From NCBI GenBank assembly GCA_002371315.1, contig DFHL01000027.1, positions 8,838 to 28,688 on the forward strand: a DNA stretch of 19,851 nt. The letters run 5' to 3'. The position numbers were made by a program, and so were the translations under genes. Source of the DNA: Bacteroidales bacterium UBA3724 (GTDB lineage: Bacteria; Bacteroidota; Bacteroidia; Bacteroidales; P3). The notes under the pieces were generated by a model. It saw only the letters and a list, made by a program, of their open reading frames with translations, was not told the origin of the DNA and ran no database searches. How positions within the stretch are numbered: the first letter of the stretch is position 1; each line of letters starts with the position of its first letter. Of this stretch, positions 7,611-15,095 are shown one piece after another.

Positions 7611-8489
7611 GTGAAACGCAACCTTCTCTTCATCGTCAACCCGATCTCGGGCATCGGCAAGCAGAAAAAAATAGAAGAGCTGCTCGAAAGCAACATCGAC
7701 AGCACCCTGATCGACTATACCGTGCGCTACACCGAGCGCATCCACCACGGCAAGGAACTGGCCCGCGAAGCCGTTGCTCAAGGTTGTTTCGACGCCATCG
7801 TCGCCGTCGGCGGCGACGGCAGCGTCAACGATATCGTGTCGGGTATGGTCGGCAGCAATATGACCCTTGGCATCATACCCTGCGGCAGCGGCAACGGCCT
7901 GGCCCGCAACCTCAAGATACCCCTCACCCCCAGCCACGCCATCGAAGTGCTGAACCACTACAAGATAGCCGAAATCGACACTATCTACCTGAACGACCGC
8001 GTGGTGACAAGCATCGCCGGCATCGGCTTTGACGCACGCGTGGCACGCCGTATGAAGCAGGCGCGCGTTCGCGGACTGCAGGCTTACGCCAAAATCATCC
8101 TGACAGACTACCCCACATACAAGGAGCACACCTTCCGCCTCAGCATCGACGGCAACGAGATAGAGCGCAAGGCGTGGTTCATAAGCTTCGCCAACTCCAA
8201 CCAGTTCGGCTACAACACAGCCATAGCACCACTGGCCAAACTCGACGACGGCCTGATCGATGTCTGCATCGTCGACCGCATTCCGCTGCTGCACCTGCCG
8301 CTGACGGCGCCGCTGATGTACCTGAACCATTTCGAGCTGTCGCAACACGTCGAATACTTCAAGGCAAACGAAGTCACGGTGTTCAACAACGACGAAAAGT
8401 GGGTAAACATCGACGGCGAAGGTGAGCGCATCGGCACAGAACTGCACTTCCGCAACATCCGCAAGTCGCTCAAAGTGCTTGTGCCGTGA
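7611..8489 (+). CDS. YegS/DgkB-like lipid kinase (diacylglycerol kinase catalytic domain)
   Basis: A 292-aa soluble kinase. The start is GTG at 7611, 3 nt behind the previous stop; it puts the nucleotide-binding motif NPISG at residues 10-14, as expected. GGDGS at 67-71 and PCGSGNGLARN at 90-100 are the phosphate-binding loops of the diacylglycerol kinase family. The C-terminal beta domain has GIGFDARVARRM and DDGLIDVCIV, as in DgkB and YegS. It probably phosphorylates diacylglycerol or a related lipid at the inner face of the membrane. The near-overlap with the LtaS-type gene argues for one transcript and linked function. A C precedes the GTG, so an ATG here would have created CATG. Exact substrate not provable. 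Confidence 0.9.
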   Translation: MKRNLLFIVNPISGIGKQKKIEELLESNIDSTLIDYTVRYTERIHHGKELAREAVAQGCFDAIVAVGGDGSVNDIVSGMVGSNMTLGIIPCGSGNGLARNLKIPLTPSHAIEVLNHYKIAEIDTIYLNDRVVTSIAGIGFDARVARRMKQARVRGLQAYAKIILTDYPTYKEHTFRLSIDGNEIERKAWFISFANSNQFGYNTAIAPLAKLDDGLIDVCIVDRIPLLHLPLTAPLMYLNHFELSQHVEYFKANEVTVFNNDEKWVNIDGEGERIGTELHFRNIRKSLKVLVP

Positions 8490-8532
8490 TAGTGAATAGT
8501 GAAAAGTGAATTGACCGCGTCAGCCACTAACA

Positions 8533-8572
8533 CATTAACGCATTAACGCAATAACGCAATAACACAATAAAT
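8533..8572. repeat. Five tandem 8-bp units before the SUI1 gene
   Basis: Units CATTAACG, CATTAACG, CAATAACG, CAATAACA and CAATAAAT, ending 7 nt before the ATG at 8580. Just upstream (8489-8511) is a second short repetitive run of AGTGAAT/AGTGAAA type. Together they fill most of the 90-nt space between the lipid kinase stop and this start codon, so they form the translation leader. Confidence 0.85.
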
Positions 8573-8579
8573 TTAATCA

Positions 8580-8909
8580 ATGTCCAAGAAAAACCGCATC
8601 GGGGTAGTCTACTCGACCAACCCAGACTTTGAATACCAATACGACGACGATGAGCCGGCAGCAGAAACCCTGCCTCCCCAGCAGCAAAAACTGCACGTCA
8701 GCCTCGACCGCAAGCAGCGCGGCGGCAAGCAGGTCACGCTGGTCAGCGGCTTTATAGGTACCGACGACGACTTGGCAGCACTGGGCAAAATGCTGAAAAC
8801 CAAATGCGGCGTTGGCGGAAACACCAAAGACGGCGAAATCCTGATACAGGGCGACCACCGCGAAAAAGTCACCGCCCTGCTCGTCGCCGAAGGATACAAG
8901 GTTAAATAA
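8580..8909 (+). CDS. SUI1/YciH-like translation initiation factor
   Basis: A 109-aa protein. The first 35 or so residues are a flexible, acidic and Q/P-rich tail. The rest is a SUI1 domain, recognised by VSLDRKQRGGKQVTLVSGF, LAALGKMLKTKCGVGG and DGEILIQGDHREKV. SUI1 in eukaryotes is eIF1; bacterial YciH binds the small ribosomal subunit and can discriminate against non-canonical initiation. Full length for the bacterial family. It is probably cotranscribed with the lipid kinase, with a repeat-built leader. It converges with the NlpC/P60 gene with only 6 nt between the two stop codons and no terminator between them. Confidence 0.92.
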   Translation: MSKKNRIGVVYSTNPDFEYQYDDDEPAAETLPPQQQKLHVSLDRKQRGGKQVTLVSGFIGTDDDLAALGKMLKTKCGVGGNTKDGEILIQGDHREKVTALLVAEGYKVK

Positions 8910-8915
8910 AGGAAA

Positions 8916-9545
8916 TCAATACTTTGTCGTCACCGCCTTGTGGCGACCACCCTTGTAGAAATGCTTCTTCCAATAGCTGTTCTCCAACGAGCTGACCGTC
9001 ACACCATTCGATGTCGACGAATGGACAAACAAGTCATCCTTCAGATATATGCCCACGTGCGACACTTTGCCGTTTGAGTTGGTGAAAAAGACAACGTCGC
9101 CCTCGCGCAAGGCGTTGCGCCCCAACATCTTGTCCATATCCTTCTGAATATCGTTGGCTGTGCGGTGCAGGTTGACGCCATAGACCGTCTTGAAAATCTT
9201 GCCCACAAAACAGGAGCAGTCGACGCCCGACGTGGTGCAGCCACCATACTGATAAGGCGTGCCGTACCAACTGTCAATGGCCGCATACAGATTGCGGTTA
9301 TCCTTGTCGTTCAATGCAATACCCGTGGCGCTGCTGCCAGCCGAGCCGCCCTGGGCACCCTGATGGGCACGTTCCAATTTCAACGGTGTCTCCTTGACAT
9401 ACTCGTCGGCATAGAGCTGGCCGACAATATAATCCTCGTCGGAAAGCTCGGTGTTGAGAAATTGCTTAATGGCCTTGCACGACGACATCGACAGCGCGAA
9501 AGCCAGCGCCGAAACGGCCAGAAACATTGCTTTACGGATATTCAT
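8916..9545 (-). CDS. NlpC/P60 family lipoprotein (peptidoglycan endopeptidase)
   Basis: A 209-aa lipoprotein; the signal peptide ends in LSMSSC, with C23 lipidated. A linker with Q, G and S is followed by an NlpC/P60 cysteine peptidase domain (about 85-200). The catalytic cysteine is C110 in GVDCSCF; the usual motif is DCSGF, so a second cysteine, C112, stands where glycine is normal. The catalytic histidine is H163 (VSHVGIYL) and the third polar residue is probably H175 (VHSSTS). These enzymes cut stem peptides, typically between D-Glu and the diamino acid. The LREGDVVFF motif is also typical. It lies 51 nt behind the ftsB-like gene and may share its transcript. Confidence 0.92.
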   Translation of the reverse strand: MNIRKAMFLAVSALAFALSMSSCKAIKQFLNTELSDEDYIVGQLYADEYVKETPLKLERAHQGAQGGSAGSSATGIALNDKDNRNLYAAIDSWYGTPYQYGGCTTSGVDCSCFVGKIFKTVYGVNLHRTANDIQKDMDKMLGRNALREGDVVFFTNSNGKVSHVGIYLKDDLFVHSSTSNGVTVSSLENSYWKKHFYKGGRHKAVTTKY

Positions 9546-9596
9546 TGCTTACTTATTTTTATTGGATTGTATTAGCTGACAAAAGGCTGCGCGCGC

Positions 9597-9905
9597 TCAT
9601 TCCTCGTTCTCGACAACGACAAAAACGTCCTCGTTCTTGCGTTTCATAAAGTAATTCTCTCGTCCATAGCGCTCTATGGTATCAAGATTGTACATCAGCC
9701 TAACGGCCTGCAGACTGTCCTGGTGTATGCCCTGCCTCATCGTGTCGATAGTGTACTCCAGCTCGGCCACATCCTTGCGCAACGAGCGGATTACAAGCAA
9801 GTTGTTCTCATCCAAAATCAGTATTATCAAAAAGAACACAAGGCAGACAATGACGTACTTGTTCTTGATAATCTTCCAAAACAGAGTTTCTTTGATTTTC
9901 TTCAT
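9597..9905 (-). CDS. FtsB/DivIC-like septum formation protein
   Basis: A 102-aa single-pass membrane protein. The frame is open to 9938, but the start MKKIKETLF at 9905 is preferred: the extra 11 residues overlap the end of the upstream mltD-like gene and are not needed. One membrane helix (about 18-31) is followed by a short coiled coil (about 38-60) and the motif ERYGRENYFMKRKNEDVFVV (78-97), close to the end of FtsB/DivIC proteins (x-AREKYGMxxPGExV). These proteins form a division complex with FtsQ and FtsL at the septum. It starts 22 nt downstream of the mltD-like stop, consistent with an operon of envelope genes. Confidence 0.85.
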   Translation of the reverse strand: MKKIKETLFWKIIKNKYVIVCLVFFLIILILDENNLLVIRSLRKDVAELEYTIDTMRQGIHQDSLQAVRLMYNLDTIERYGRENYFMKRKNEDVFVVVENEE

Positions 9906-9927
9906 AACGATACTGATTTTAAGAATG

Positions 9928-11466
9928 TTACTTAACACGCAGACGCTGCCCGACGCGGATGACGTCGCTCTTTAGGCCGTTCATCTGGCGCAGCTTCTGC
10001 GTAGTGGTGCCATATCGATTGGCGATATGCGACAGGTTATCGCCTCGCTTAACTGTGTAATAGACAGGCGATTTAGTCTGCGTAGCAGGCTTGTCCTGAG
10101 CCGACGCGGCCTCGGTGGCGACAGTGCTTTCGGCAACCGTAGTCGTGCTGTCGGCCTTGCTCGTGCTGTCGGCCGCAGCCGCATTGGCCGGAGTGCTTTG
10201 GGCCGCCGCCGGCAGATGAACCTTGAGCCGGGTACCCACCTTCAGCGTACTGTTGCGGCCCTTGCCGTTCCAACGGCGCAGGCTTGAGGCCGAAACACCA
10301 TATTTCTTGGCTATCGAAGTGAACGTCTCGCCCCTCTTGACCTTATGATAAACAACTGTGCTCGAGGACAGTGACACAACCGCATTCTTCGAAATCGAAT
10401 CCCTCGACACCTTGCAGATCGTATCCTCCTTCTGCAGGAACAGCGACGTCTTGGCGGCAGGCAGACACAACGCGTAGGTGCGCGACGAAGCCGGAATGAC
10501 ATCGGTGCGGAACTGCGGGTTGAGCTGCCGCAGCTGCTTGCGCGGAATGCCCGTAAAATGCTCGACAACACCGAAATGCACATCGCGATGCAGATGCACC
10601 GTGTCGGTGCGTACCGGAATCTCGTAGCGGCCGGCGACAAGGCCGTGCTCGTGGAAATAATTCATTATGTACGTGGCACCTATGTATTTAGGAATATATC
10701 CGCGCGTTTCGCGAGGCAGGTAGGGATAGATTTCCCAGAAGGTGCGCTTGCCGCCCGAACGGGCAATGGCCTTGTTGACATTGCCGGGGCCGCAGTTGTA
10801 GGCCGCCATCGCCAGCTGCCAGTCGTCATACATCTCATAGAGCGTGCGCAGATAGCGCGCCGCAGCGACGGTCGACTTATAGGGGTCGCGGCGCTCGTCG
10901 ACCAACGAGTTGACTTCCAAGTCGTAATGCTTGCCCGTAGCGTACATAAACTGCCATAGGCCGGCAGCCCCGGCACGCGACGTGGCCTGCGGGTTGAGGG
11001 CCGACTCGACGATGGTGAGGTACTTCAGCTCCTCGGGCACCTTGTGGCGGTCGAGGGTTTCTTCAAACATCGGGAAGTAATACTGTGACAACGAGAGCAT
11101 TGCATCGAGGCGACGGCTCATAATACGCACATAGACCTTGATATAGGCACGCACCTCGGCGTTGTAGGTCATCGGCACCACAGTGTGCAGACTTTGAAGG
11201 CGTTGCACAAACACCGAGTCGGGAATATTGTCGAAATCGGCATAGAGCATCGTGGCACGGCGATTGTGGTGGCTGGTGGCCGTCTTGCGGAACTGCTGCA
11301 TATAGAAATTGTTGAGCAGGCTGTCGTAGTTGGCGGCGTCGATGGCCATATAAAAATTTGTATCGAAATCATCCTCAACCTTTTGCGCCGACGCAGCCAA
11401 AGGCAGAGCCAGCAAGGAAAGGAGCAAAAAGAACGAAACAGTATGGCGGTTTGCAAAAATACTCAT
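9928..11466 (-). CDS. Lytic murein transglycosylase with two LysM domains (MltD-like)
   Basis: A 512-aa exported protein. The start at 11466 (MSIFANRH) gives a clean signal peptide ending ALPLAASAQ; the upstream start at 11496 would add 10 residues and spoil it. The transglycosylase domain (roughly 135-280) has the catalytic glutamate at about E154 in TIVESALNPQ, followed by SRAGAAGLWQFM and AMAAYNCGPGNVNKA, all hallmarks of the SLT/MltD fold. Two LysM domains follow (about 370-417 and 468-512), joined by a linker rich in A, S and T. It would cleave glycan strands while LysM holds peptidoglycan. There is no lipobox. It leads the cell-wall group on this strand. Confidence 0.93.
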   Translation of the reverse strand: MSIFANRHTVSFFLLLSLLALPLAASAQKVEDDFDTNFYMAIDAANYDSLLNNFYMQQFRKTATSHHNRRATMLYADFDNIPDSVFVQRLQSLHTVVPMTYNAEVRAYIKVYVRIMSRRLDAMLSLSQYYFPMFEETLDRHKVPEELKYLTIVESALNPQATSRAGAAGLWQFMYATGKHYDLEVNSLVDERRDPYKSTVAAARYLRTLYEMYDDWQLAMAAYNCGPGNVNKAIARSGGKRTFWEIYPYLPRETRGYIPKYIGATYIMNYFHEHGLVAGRYEIPVRTDTVHLHRDVHFGVVEHFTGIPRKQLRQLNPQFRTDVIPASSRTYALCLPAAKTSLFLQKEDTICKVSRDSISKNAVVSLSSSTVVYHKVKRGETFTSIAKKYGVSASSLRRWNGKGRNSTLKVGTRLKVHLPAAAQSTPANAAAADSTSKADSTTTVAESTVATEAASAQDKPATQTKSPVYYTVKRGDNLSHIANRYGTTTQKLRQMNGLKSDVIRVGQRLRVK

Positions 11467-11504
11467 AAAACACGATTTTGCGAAACATAACTCCAAAAAA
11501 TTAA

Positions 11505-11523
11505 AATTATTGTTTCAATAATT
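11505..11523. promoter_or_regulatory. Palindrome upstream of the mltD-like gene
   Basis: AATTATTG (11505-11512) and CAATAATT (11516-11523) form a perfect 8-bp inverted repeat around TTT, about 40 nt upstream of the start at 11466, within the likely promoter region. It could be an operator. No clear TAnnTTTG is visible on the minus strand, so the reading is tentative. Confidence 0.35.
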
Positions 11524-11639
11524 AAAAATAATGTTAAGCGGCCATTCCGCCCCCGTCGCGCGCCGCCTCGCCCACGCCCCTGCCGCAGGAAAAAGTGACC
11601 GAAAACTGGGCAAAAACGACCCAAAGTCCACTGCCGTCG

Positions 11640-11694
11640 AATTTGGTCAAAATTTGGTAGGAATTTGAGTGAACTTTGATAGGTAATTGGTATT
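11640..11694. repeat. 11-bp-period imperfect tandem repeat, copy B
   Basis: Five 11-bp units: AATTTGGTCAA, AATTTGGTAGG, AATTTGAGTGA, ACTTTGATAGG and TAATTGGTATT. The last three correspond in order to units at 1844-1876. Both copies lie in long non-coding gaps, in the same orientation, and the flanking CAAAGnCCACTG is shared. Confidence 0.75.
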
Positions 11695-12066
11695 GAAAAT
11701 GAGCACGTTAGAAATGCCGATTTTTGAGGGTTTTTGCGCGTTTTTAAACTTTTTCGTACACCGCTGAAAATAAAAACATTACACCGATTTTTAACAAAAA
11801 ATGCCCAGAAAACTCGCCGAGCCTCAAAACGGTTCTAAAAACAGTTTTTGCCATCCGCCCGACATCAAAAAAACACCAGACTACATACATTGAGTGGCAA
11901 GCGCACACGCCGCGCGGTGCAATTCGGGACTAAAAAGTGAAAAAACCGGCAAATGCAGCAATAAAAATATCAAAATAATATCAAACCGTAAGACTATGGT
12001 TTTCAAACAACTGGAAAAAGTTTTCAACAATTGTCGGGCAGAAAATCACATATTTGGTAAACAAAA

Positions 12067-12099
12067 CTTGTTCGGTTTGCAAAAAAATGCTTACTTTTG
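12067..12099 (+). promoter_or_regulatory. Bacteroidetes-type promoter for buk
   Basis: TACTTTTG at 12092-12099 matches TAnnTTTG, and CTTG at 12067-12070 lies 21 nt upstream as a -33 element. The predicted start, near 12106, leaves a leader of about 30 nt, A-rich, before the ATG at 12137. This promoter supports the short form of the gene. Confidence 0.75.
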
Positions 12100-12136
12100 C
12101 ACAAAATATTTATATGTAATCAAACAACAAAATTAT

Positions 12137-13228
12137 ATGAATACCAAGAAATACACGTTAGTTATCAATCCTGGCGCAACATCCACAAAAGCCGCCATTT
12201 ATGATGGTGAAAGCGAAGTGTTCACCGAGAACCTCAGCCACCCCATCGAGGAGATACAGAAATTCAAAGAGGTTGCCGACCAGTTCGACTACCGCAAGGG
12301 CGCCATCCTTGATATGCTGAAACGCCACAACGTCGGCACCGACGAGATTGCCATCGTTATGGGCCGCGGCGGTCTGACGCGCCCCTGCGAATCAGGCACC
12401 TACGAGGTCAACGACCTGATGAAGCAGGAATGCCACGACGGCATCCAGGGCAAGCACGCCTGCAACCTCGGCGCCCTGATTGCCGACAGCATCGCACGCG
12501 AAATCGGCCTTGAGCACGCCTACATCAGCGACCCCGGCATCGTCGACGAGCGTCCCGAATATGCCAAAATCAGCGGCCACCCCGTCTTCGACCTCGACCC
12601 CAGCCGCGAGGGCGTAATCTGGCACTGCCTGAACCAGAAGATGACCGCCAAGCTCTATGCTCGCGAACTGGGCAAAAAATATGAGGATCTGAACCTTATC
12701 ATCGCCCATATGGGCGGCGGCGTCAGCGTGGGCATCCACAACCACGGCCGCGTGGTCGAGGTGAACCGTGCCCTGTGCGGACTCGGTGCCTTCTCGCCCA
12801 CCCGCTGCGGCAGCATCAACGCCAGCAAGCTGATCGAGGTGGCCTGCAGCGGCAAATATACCGAGGCCGAGCTCAAGAAGATGGTCACCGCCGAGGGCGG
12901 TTTCGTGGCCTACTTGGGCACCAACGACGCCTACGAGGTAGAGAAGAAAGCCCTGGCCGGCGACGAGAAGTGCAAACTGCTGGTCGACGCCTTCTGCTAT
13001 CAGGTGTCGATGGAAATCAGCCGTTTGGCCGCCGTCGTTTGCGGCAAGGTCGACGCCATCCTGCTCACCGGCGGCATCGCCTACAGCAAGCCCTGGATGC
13101 AGATGATCACCGAGCGCATCGACTGGATTGCCCCCGTCAAGGTCTACAAGGGCGAGAACGAGATGCTGGCACTGGCAATGTGCGGCAAGGAGATTCTCGA
13201 CGGCGCAAAAGCCAAAATCTACAAGTAA
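12137..13228 (+). CDS. buk: Butyrate kinase family acyl kinase
   Basis: A 363-aa ASKHA-fold kinase that interconverts acyl phosphate plus ADP with carboxylic acid plus ATP. The start at 12137 (MNTKKYTLVINPG) is chosen over the longer frame from 11894 because NPGATSTK must lie near the N-terminus and the promoter sits inside the extension. Seen motifs: NPGATSTK at 11-18, GRGGL at 76-80, SGTYEVND at 86-93, ISDPGIVDE at 130-138, HMGGG at 191-195, and LTGGIAYS near the end. GAFSPTRCGS (217-226) stands where butyrate kinases usually have GPFSPERSG, so the substrate may differ (branched-chain or other acids). The usual neighbour ptb (phosphotransbutyrylase) is not in the window. The FKBP gene follows after 77 nt. 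Confidence 0.88.
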   Translation: MNTKKYTLVINPGATSTKAAIYDGESEVFTENLSHPIEEIQKFKEVADQFDYRKGAILDMLKRHNVGTDEIAIVMGRGGLTRPCESGTYEVNDLMKQECHDGIQGKHACNLGALIADSIAREIGLEHAYISDPGIVDERPEYAKISGHPVFDLDPSREGVIWHCLNQKMTAKLYARELGKKYEDLNLIIAHMGGGVSVGIHNHGRVVEVNRALCGLGAFSPTRCGSINASKLIEVACSGKYTEAELKKMVTAEGGFVAYLGTNDAYEVEKKALAGDEKCKLLVDAFCYQVSMEISRLAAVVCGKVDAILLTGGIAYSKPWMQMITERIDWIAPVKVYKGENEMLALAMCGKEILDGAKAKIYK

Positions 13229-13247
13229 TCAAATCGCAAAATAAACG

Positions 13248-13286
13248 GAATGTTGGGTGCCCTCGCAACGAAGGCACTCAACATTC
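13248..13286 (+). terminator. Intercistronic hairpin between buk and the FKBP gene
   Basis: GAATGTTGGGTGCC (13248-13261) pairs with GGCACTCAACATTC (13273-13286), 14 bp with one G-U pair and an 11-nt loop. No T-tract follows (AATATATAAACC), so it may be a partial terminator, an RNA-processing or stabilising hairpin rather than a full stop. It ends 19 nt before the next ATG. Confidence 0.5.
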
Positions 13287-13305
13287 AATATATAAACCAC
13301 TTGCA

Positions 13306-14154
13306 ATGAAAAGAATAATTCTTACACTTTTCGCCATCGGCTGCACCACGGCCCTTATGGCCCAGGCTCCCGACGTTTCCATCAAGCGCGGCAAGGCGAC
13401 GATGGACGAGGCTTACTATTATCAAATCAAGCAAAAAGCCGAGGCCTACAACCAGCTGATGCAGCAGAACGAGGAGCTGCAAAAGCAGCTGGACCAGGCC
13501 AACAGAGACCTGAAAAAGAACCAGCCACCCCAAATCCGCACCTTCAACGACTCGGCTTCGTATGCCATCGGCAAGGATATCGCCACCAGCTGGCAGCAGC
13601 AGAAACTGGGCATCAACCTCGAAGTGGCCGCCCAGTCGATGCTCGATATGGCCAAAGGCAAAAACACCTGGAGCCGACAGACGATGACCCCCCTGCTGCA
13701 ACGCTTCCAGCGCGAGTTTGAACAGCGCCAGCAACAGAAGCAGAAAGATATGATGGCTTCGCTGGACAAGAACAAGGAGGAAGGCGCCAAATTCCTCGAG
13801 AAGAACGCCAACAACAAGTCGGTCTACACCACCAAGAGCGGCCTTCAATACCGCAAGCTGAAGGATGGCAACGGCAAGCGCCCCACCATCAACAGCACCG
13901 TCAAAGTGCACTACACCGGCAAGCTGATTGACGGCACCGTTTTCGACAGCAGCGTGGAGCGCGGCGAGCCACTGGAATTCCCTGTCGGAGCCGTCATTCC
14001 GGGCTGGACCGAAGGCCTGCAGCTGATGGACGAGGGTTCGAAATATATGCTCTATATCCCCTACAATCTGGCCTACGGCGAAAATCCGGCAGGCGAAATT
14101 CCGCCAGGATCGACGCTGATTTTCGAAGTGGAACTGCTTCAGATTGTAAAATAG
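13306..14154 (+). CDS. FKBP-type peptidyl-prolyl isomerase, exported
   Basis: A 282-aa protein. The start at 13306 gives a signal peptide (MKRIILTLFAIGCTTALMA, then QAP); the same frame is open far upstream inside buk, but that is a shadow. A coiled coil (about 38-72) precedes an FKBP_N-type helical domain (about 80-165, with SYAIGKDIATSW), and the FKBP catalytic domain fills 175-282: VKVHYTGKLIDGTVFDSS, then VIPGWTEGLQLM, then YIPYNLAYG and PPGSTLIFEVEL, all well conserved. It is expected in the periplasm, where it would help fold exported proteins, as MIP and FkpA do. The long coiled coil before FKBP_N is a variation. Chorismate synthase starts 9 nt downstream. Confidence 0.93.
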   Translation: MKRIILTLFAIGCTTALMAQAPDVSIKRGKATMDEAYYYQIKQKAEAYNQLMQQNEELQKQLDQANRDLKKNQPPQIRTFNDSASYAIGKDIATSWQQQKLGINLEVAAQSMLDMAKGKNTWSRQTMTPLLQRFQREFEQRQQQKQKDMMASLDKNKEEGAKFLEKNANNKSVYTTKSGLQYRKLKDGNGKRPTINSTVKVHYTGKLIDGTVFDSSVERGEPLEFPVGAVIPGWTEGLQLMDEGSKYMLYIPYNLAYGENPAGEIPPGSTLIFEVELLQIVK

Positions 14155-14163
14155 ACTGAAAAA

Positions 14164-15090
14164 GTGTCGAATACGACAGGACACAACTTCCGGCTCACCA
14201 CCTTCGGCGAGTCGCACGGCACGGCTATCGGCGGTGTCATCGACGGCTGTCCGGCGGGTTTGGTCGTCGACGAGCCGTTTATCGTCGCCGAGATGGCACG
14301 CCGTCACGTCGGCGCCGACGCCACAGCCAGGCGCGAGGCCGACCGGGTCGAGTTCCTGTCGGGCATCTGCGAAGGCCGAACGCTGGGGACGCCCATCGCT
14401 TTCACAATCGCCAATGGCGACGTCCGCAGCAGCGACTATGATGCCTTTGCCGACAGTTTCCGCCCCGGCCACGCCGACTACACCTACTACAAACGCTATG
14501 GCCTGCGCGACCCTCGAGGCGGCGGACGCGCTTCGGGCCGCGAAACGGCTGCACGGGTTGCGGCTGGTGCCATCGCCAAAATGATTCTCCGCGAAAAGGG
14601 AATCAGCATCAACGCCCGCCTGCTGGAGTCATACATCCCCCCTGCCAACGACAGCGTGGGCGGCATTATCGAGTGCATCGTCAGCGGCCTTGCGGCCGGC
14701 ATTGGCAACCCGGTTTTCGGCAAGCTCAACGCCAGTCTGGCAGCAGCGATGATGAGCATTTCGTCGGCCATAGGCTTCGAGATGGGTGCCGGTTTTGCGG
14801 CGGCAAAGATGACCGGCAGCCAGTTCCGCGACAAATGGAACCCCGACTTCAGCACCCAGACCAACCACTGCGGCGGGATGCAAGGCGGCATCAGCAACGG
14901 GATGCCGATAGTTTTCCGCACCGCATTCCATCCCGCCACAACCGTCGGCCAACCAACCGAATGCATTGACCGCAACGGCACATTGCACACGGTCACGCCG
15001 CAAGGGCGCCACGACCGCAACCACCTGCCACGCACCGTCGTCGTCGTCGAGGCTATGGCGGCACTCACAATTGTCGACTTTATAATTTAA
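14164..15090 (+). CDS. aroC: Chorismate synthase, internally shortened
   Basis: A 308-aa enzyme of the shikimate pathway that converts 5-enolpyruvylshikimate 3-phosphate to chorismate with reduced FMN. The GTG at 14164 gives the expected N-terminus, TGHNFRLTTFGESHG. Conserved blocks present: GGVIDGCPAGL, DRVEFLSGICEGRTLGTPI, FRPGHADYTY (H103), RGGGRASGRETAARV (118-132), AMMSISSAIGFEMGAGF, GGMQGGISNG, QGRHDRN and the end VVVEAMAALTIVDF. Family members have about 350-390 residues; here about 45-50 are missing between INARLLESYI and NDSVGGIIE (near residue 158), where others have a segment with PD..A..KM...I. The frame is intact and both flanks are conserved, so it is a deletion rather than a frameshift. 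Activity is likely but not certain. Confidence 0.93.
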   Translation: MSNTTGHNFRLTTFGESHGTAIGGVIDGCPAGLVVDEPFIVAEMARRHVGADATARREADRVEFLSGICEGRTLGTPIAFTIANGDVRSSDYDAFADSFRPGHADYTYYKRYGLRDPRGGGRASGRETAARVAAGAIAKMILREKGISINARLLESYIPPANDSVGGIIECIVSGLAAGIGNPVFGKLNASLAAAMMSISSAIGFEMGAGFAAAKMTGSQFRDKWNPDFSTQTNHCGGMQGGISNGMPIVFRTAFHPATTVGQPTECIDRNGTLHTVTPQGRHDRNHLPRTVVVVEAMAALTIVDFII

Positions 15091-15095
15091 GGATA

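Larger units (their letters stand above)
11467..12066. other. Non-coding stretch between divergent mltD-like and buk genes
   Basis: About 600 nt with no supported gene, A+T-rich apart from 11530-11600. It must hold the promoters of both divergent transcripts. It contains a small palindrome (11505-11523), copy B of the 11-bp-period repeat (11640-11694), and many T and A runs. The buk frame stays open through 11894-12136, but this is fortuitous. Confidence 0.6.

Noticed and set aside
9546..9596. Possible separate promoter for the NlpC/P60 gene
   Set aside because: The 51-nt gap has A/T-rich sequence but no convincing TAnnTTTG on the minus strand; cotranscription with the ftsB-like gene is simpler.
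11894..12136. N-terminal extension of 81 residues in frame with buk
   Set aside because: The family N-terminus begins at 12137 and a good promoter lies inside the extension (12067-12099); the added residues look random.
13285..14472. 395-aa open frame on the minus strand opposite the FKBP and aroC genes
   Set aside because: It is antisense to two well-recognised genes, has a composition rich in V, L, G and A typical of the shadow of GC-rich codons, and shows no family motif.
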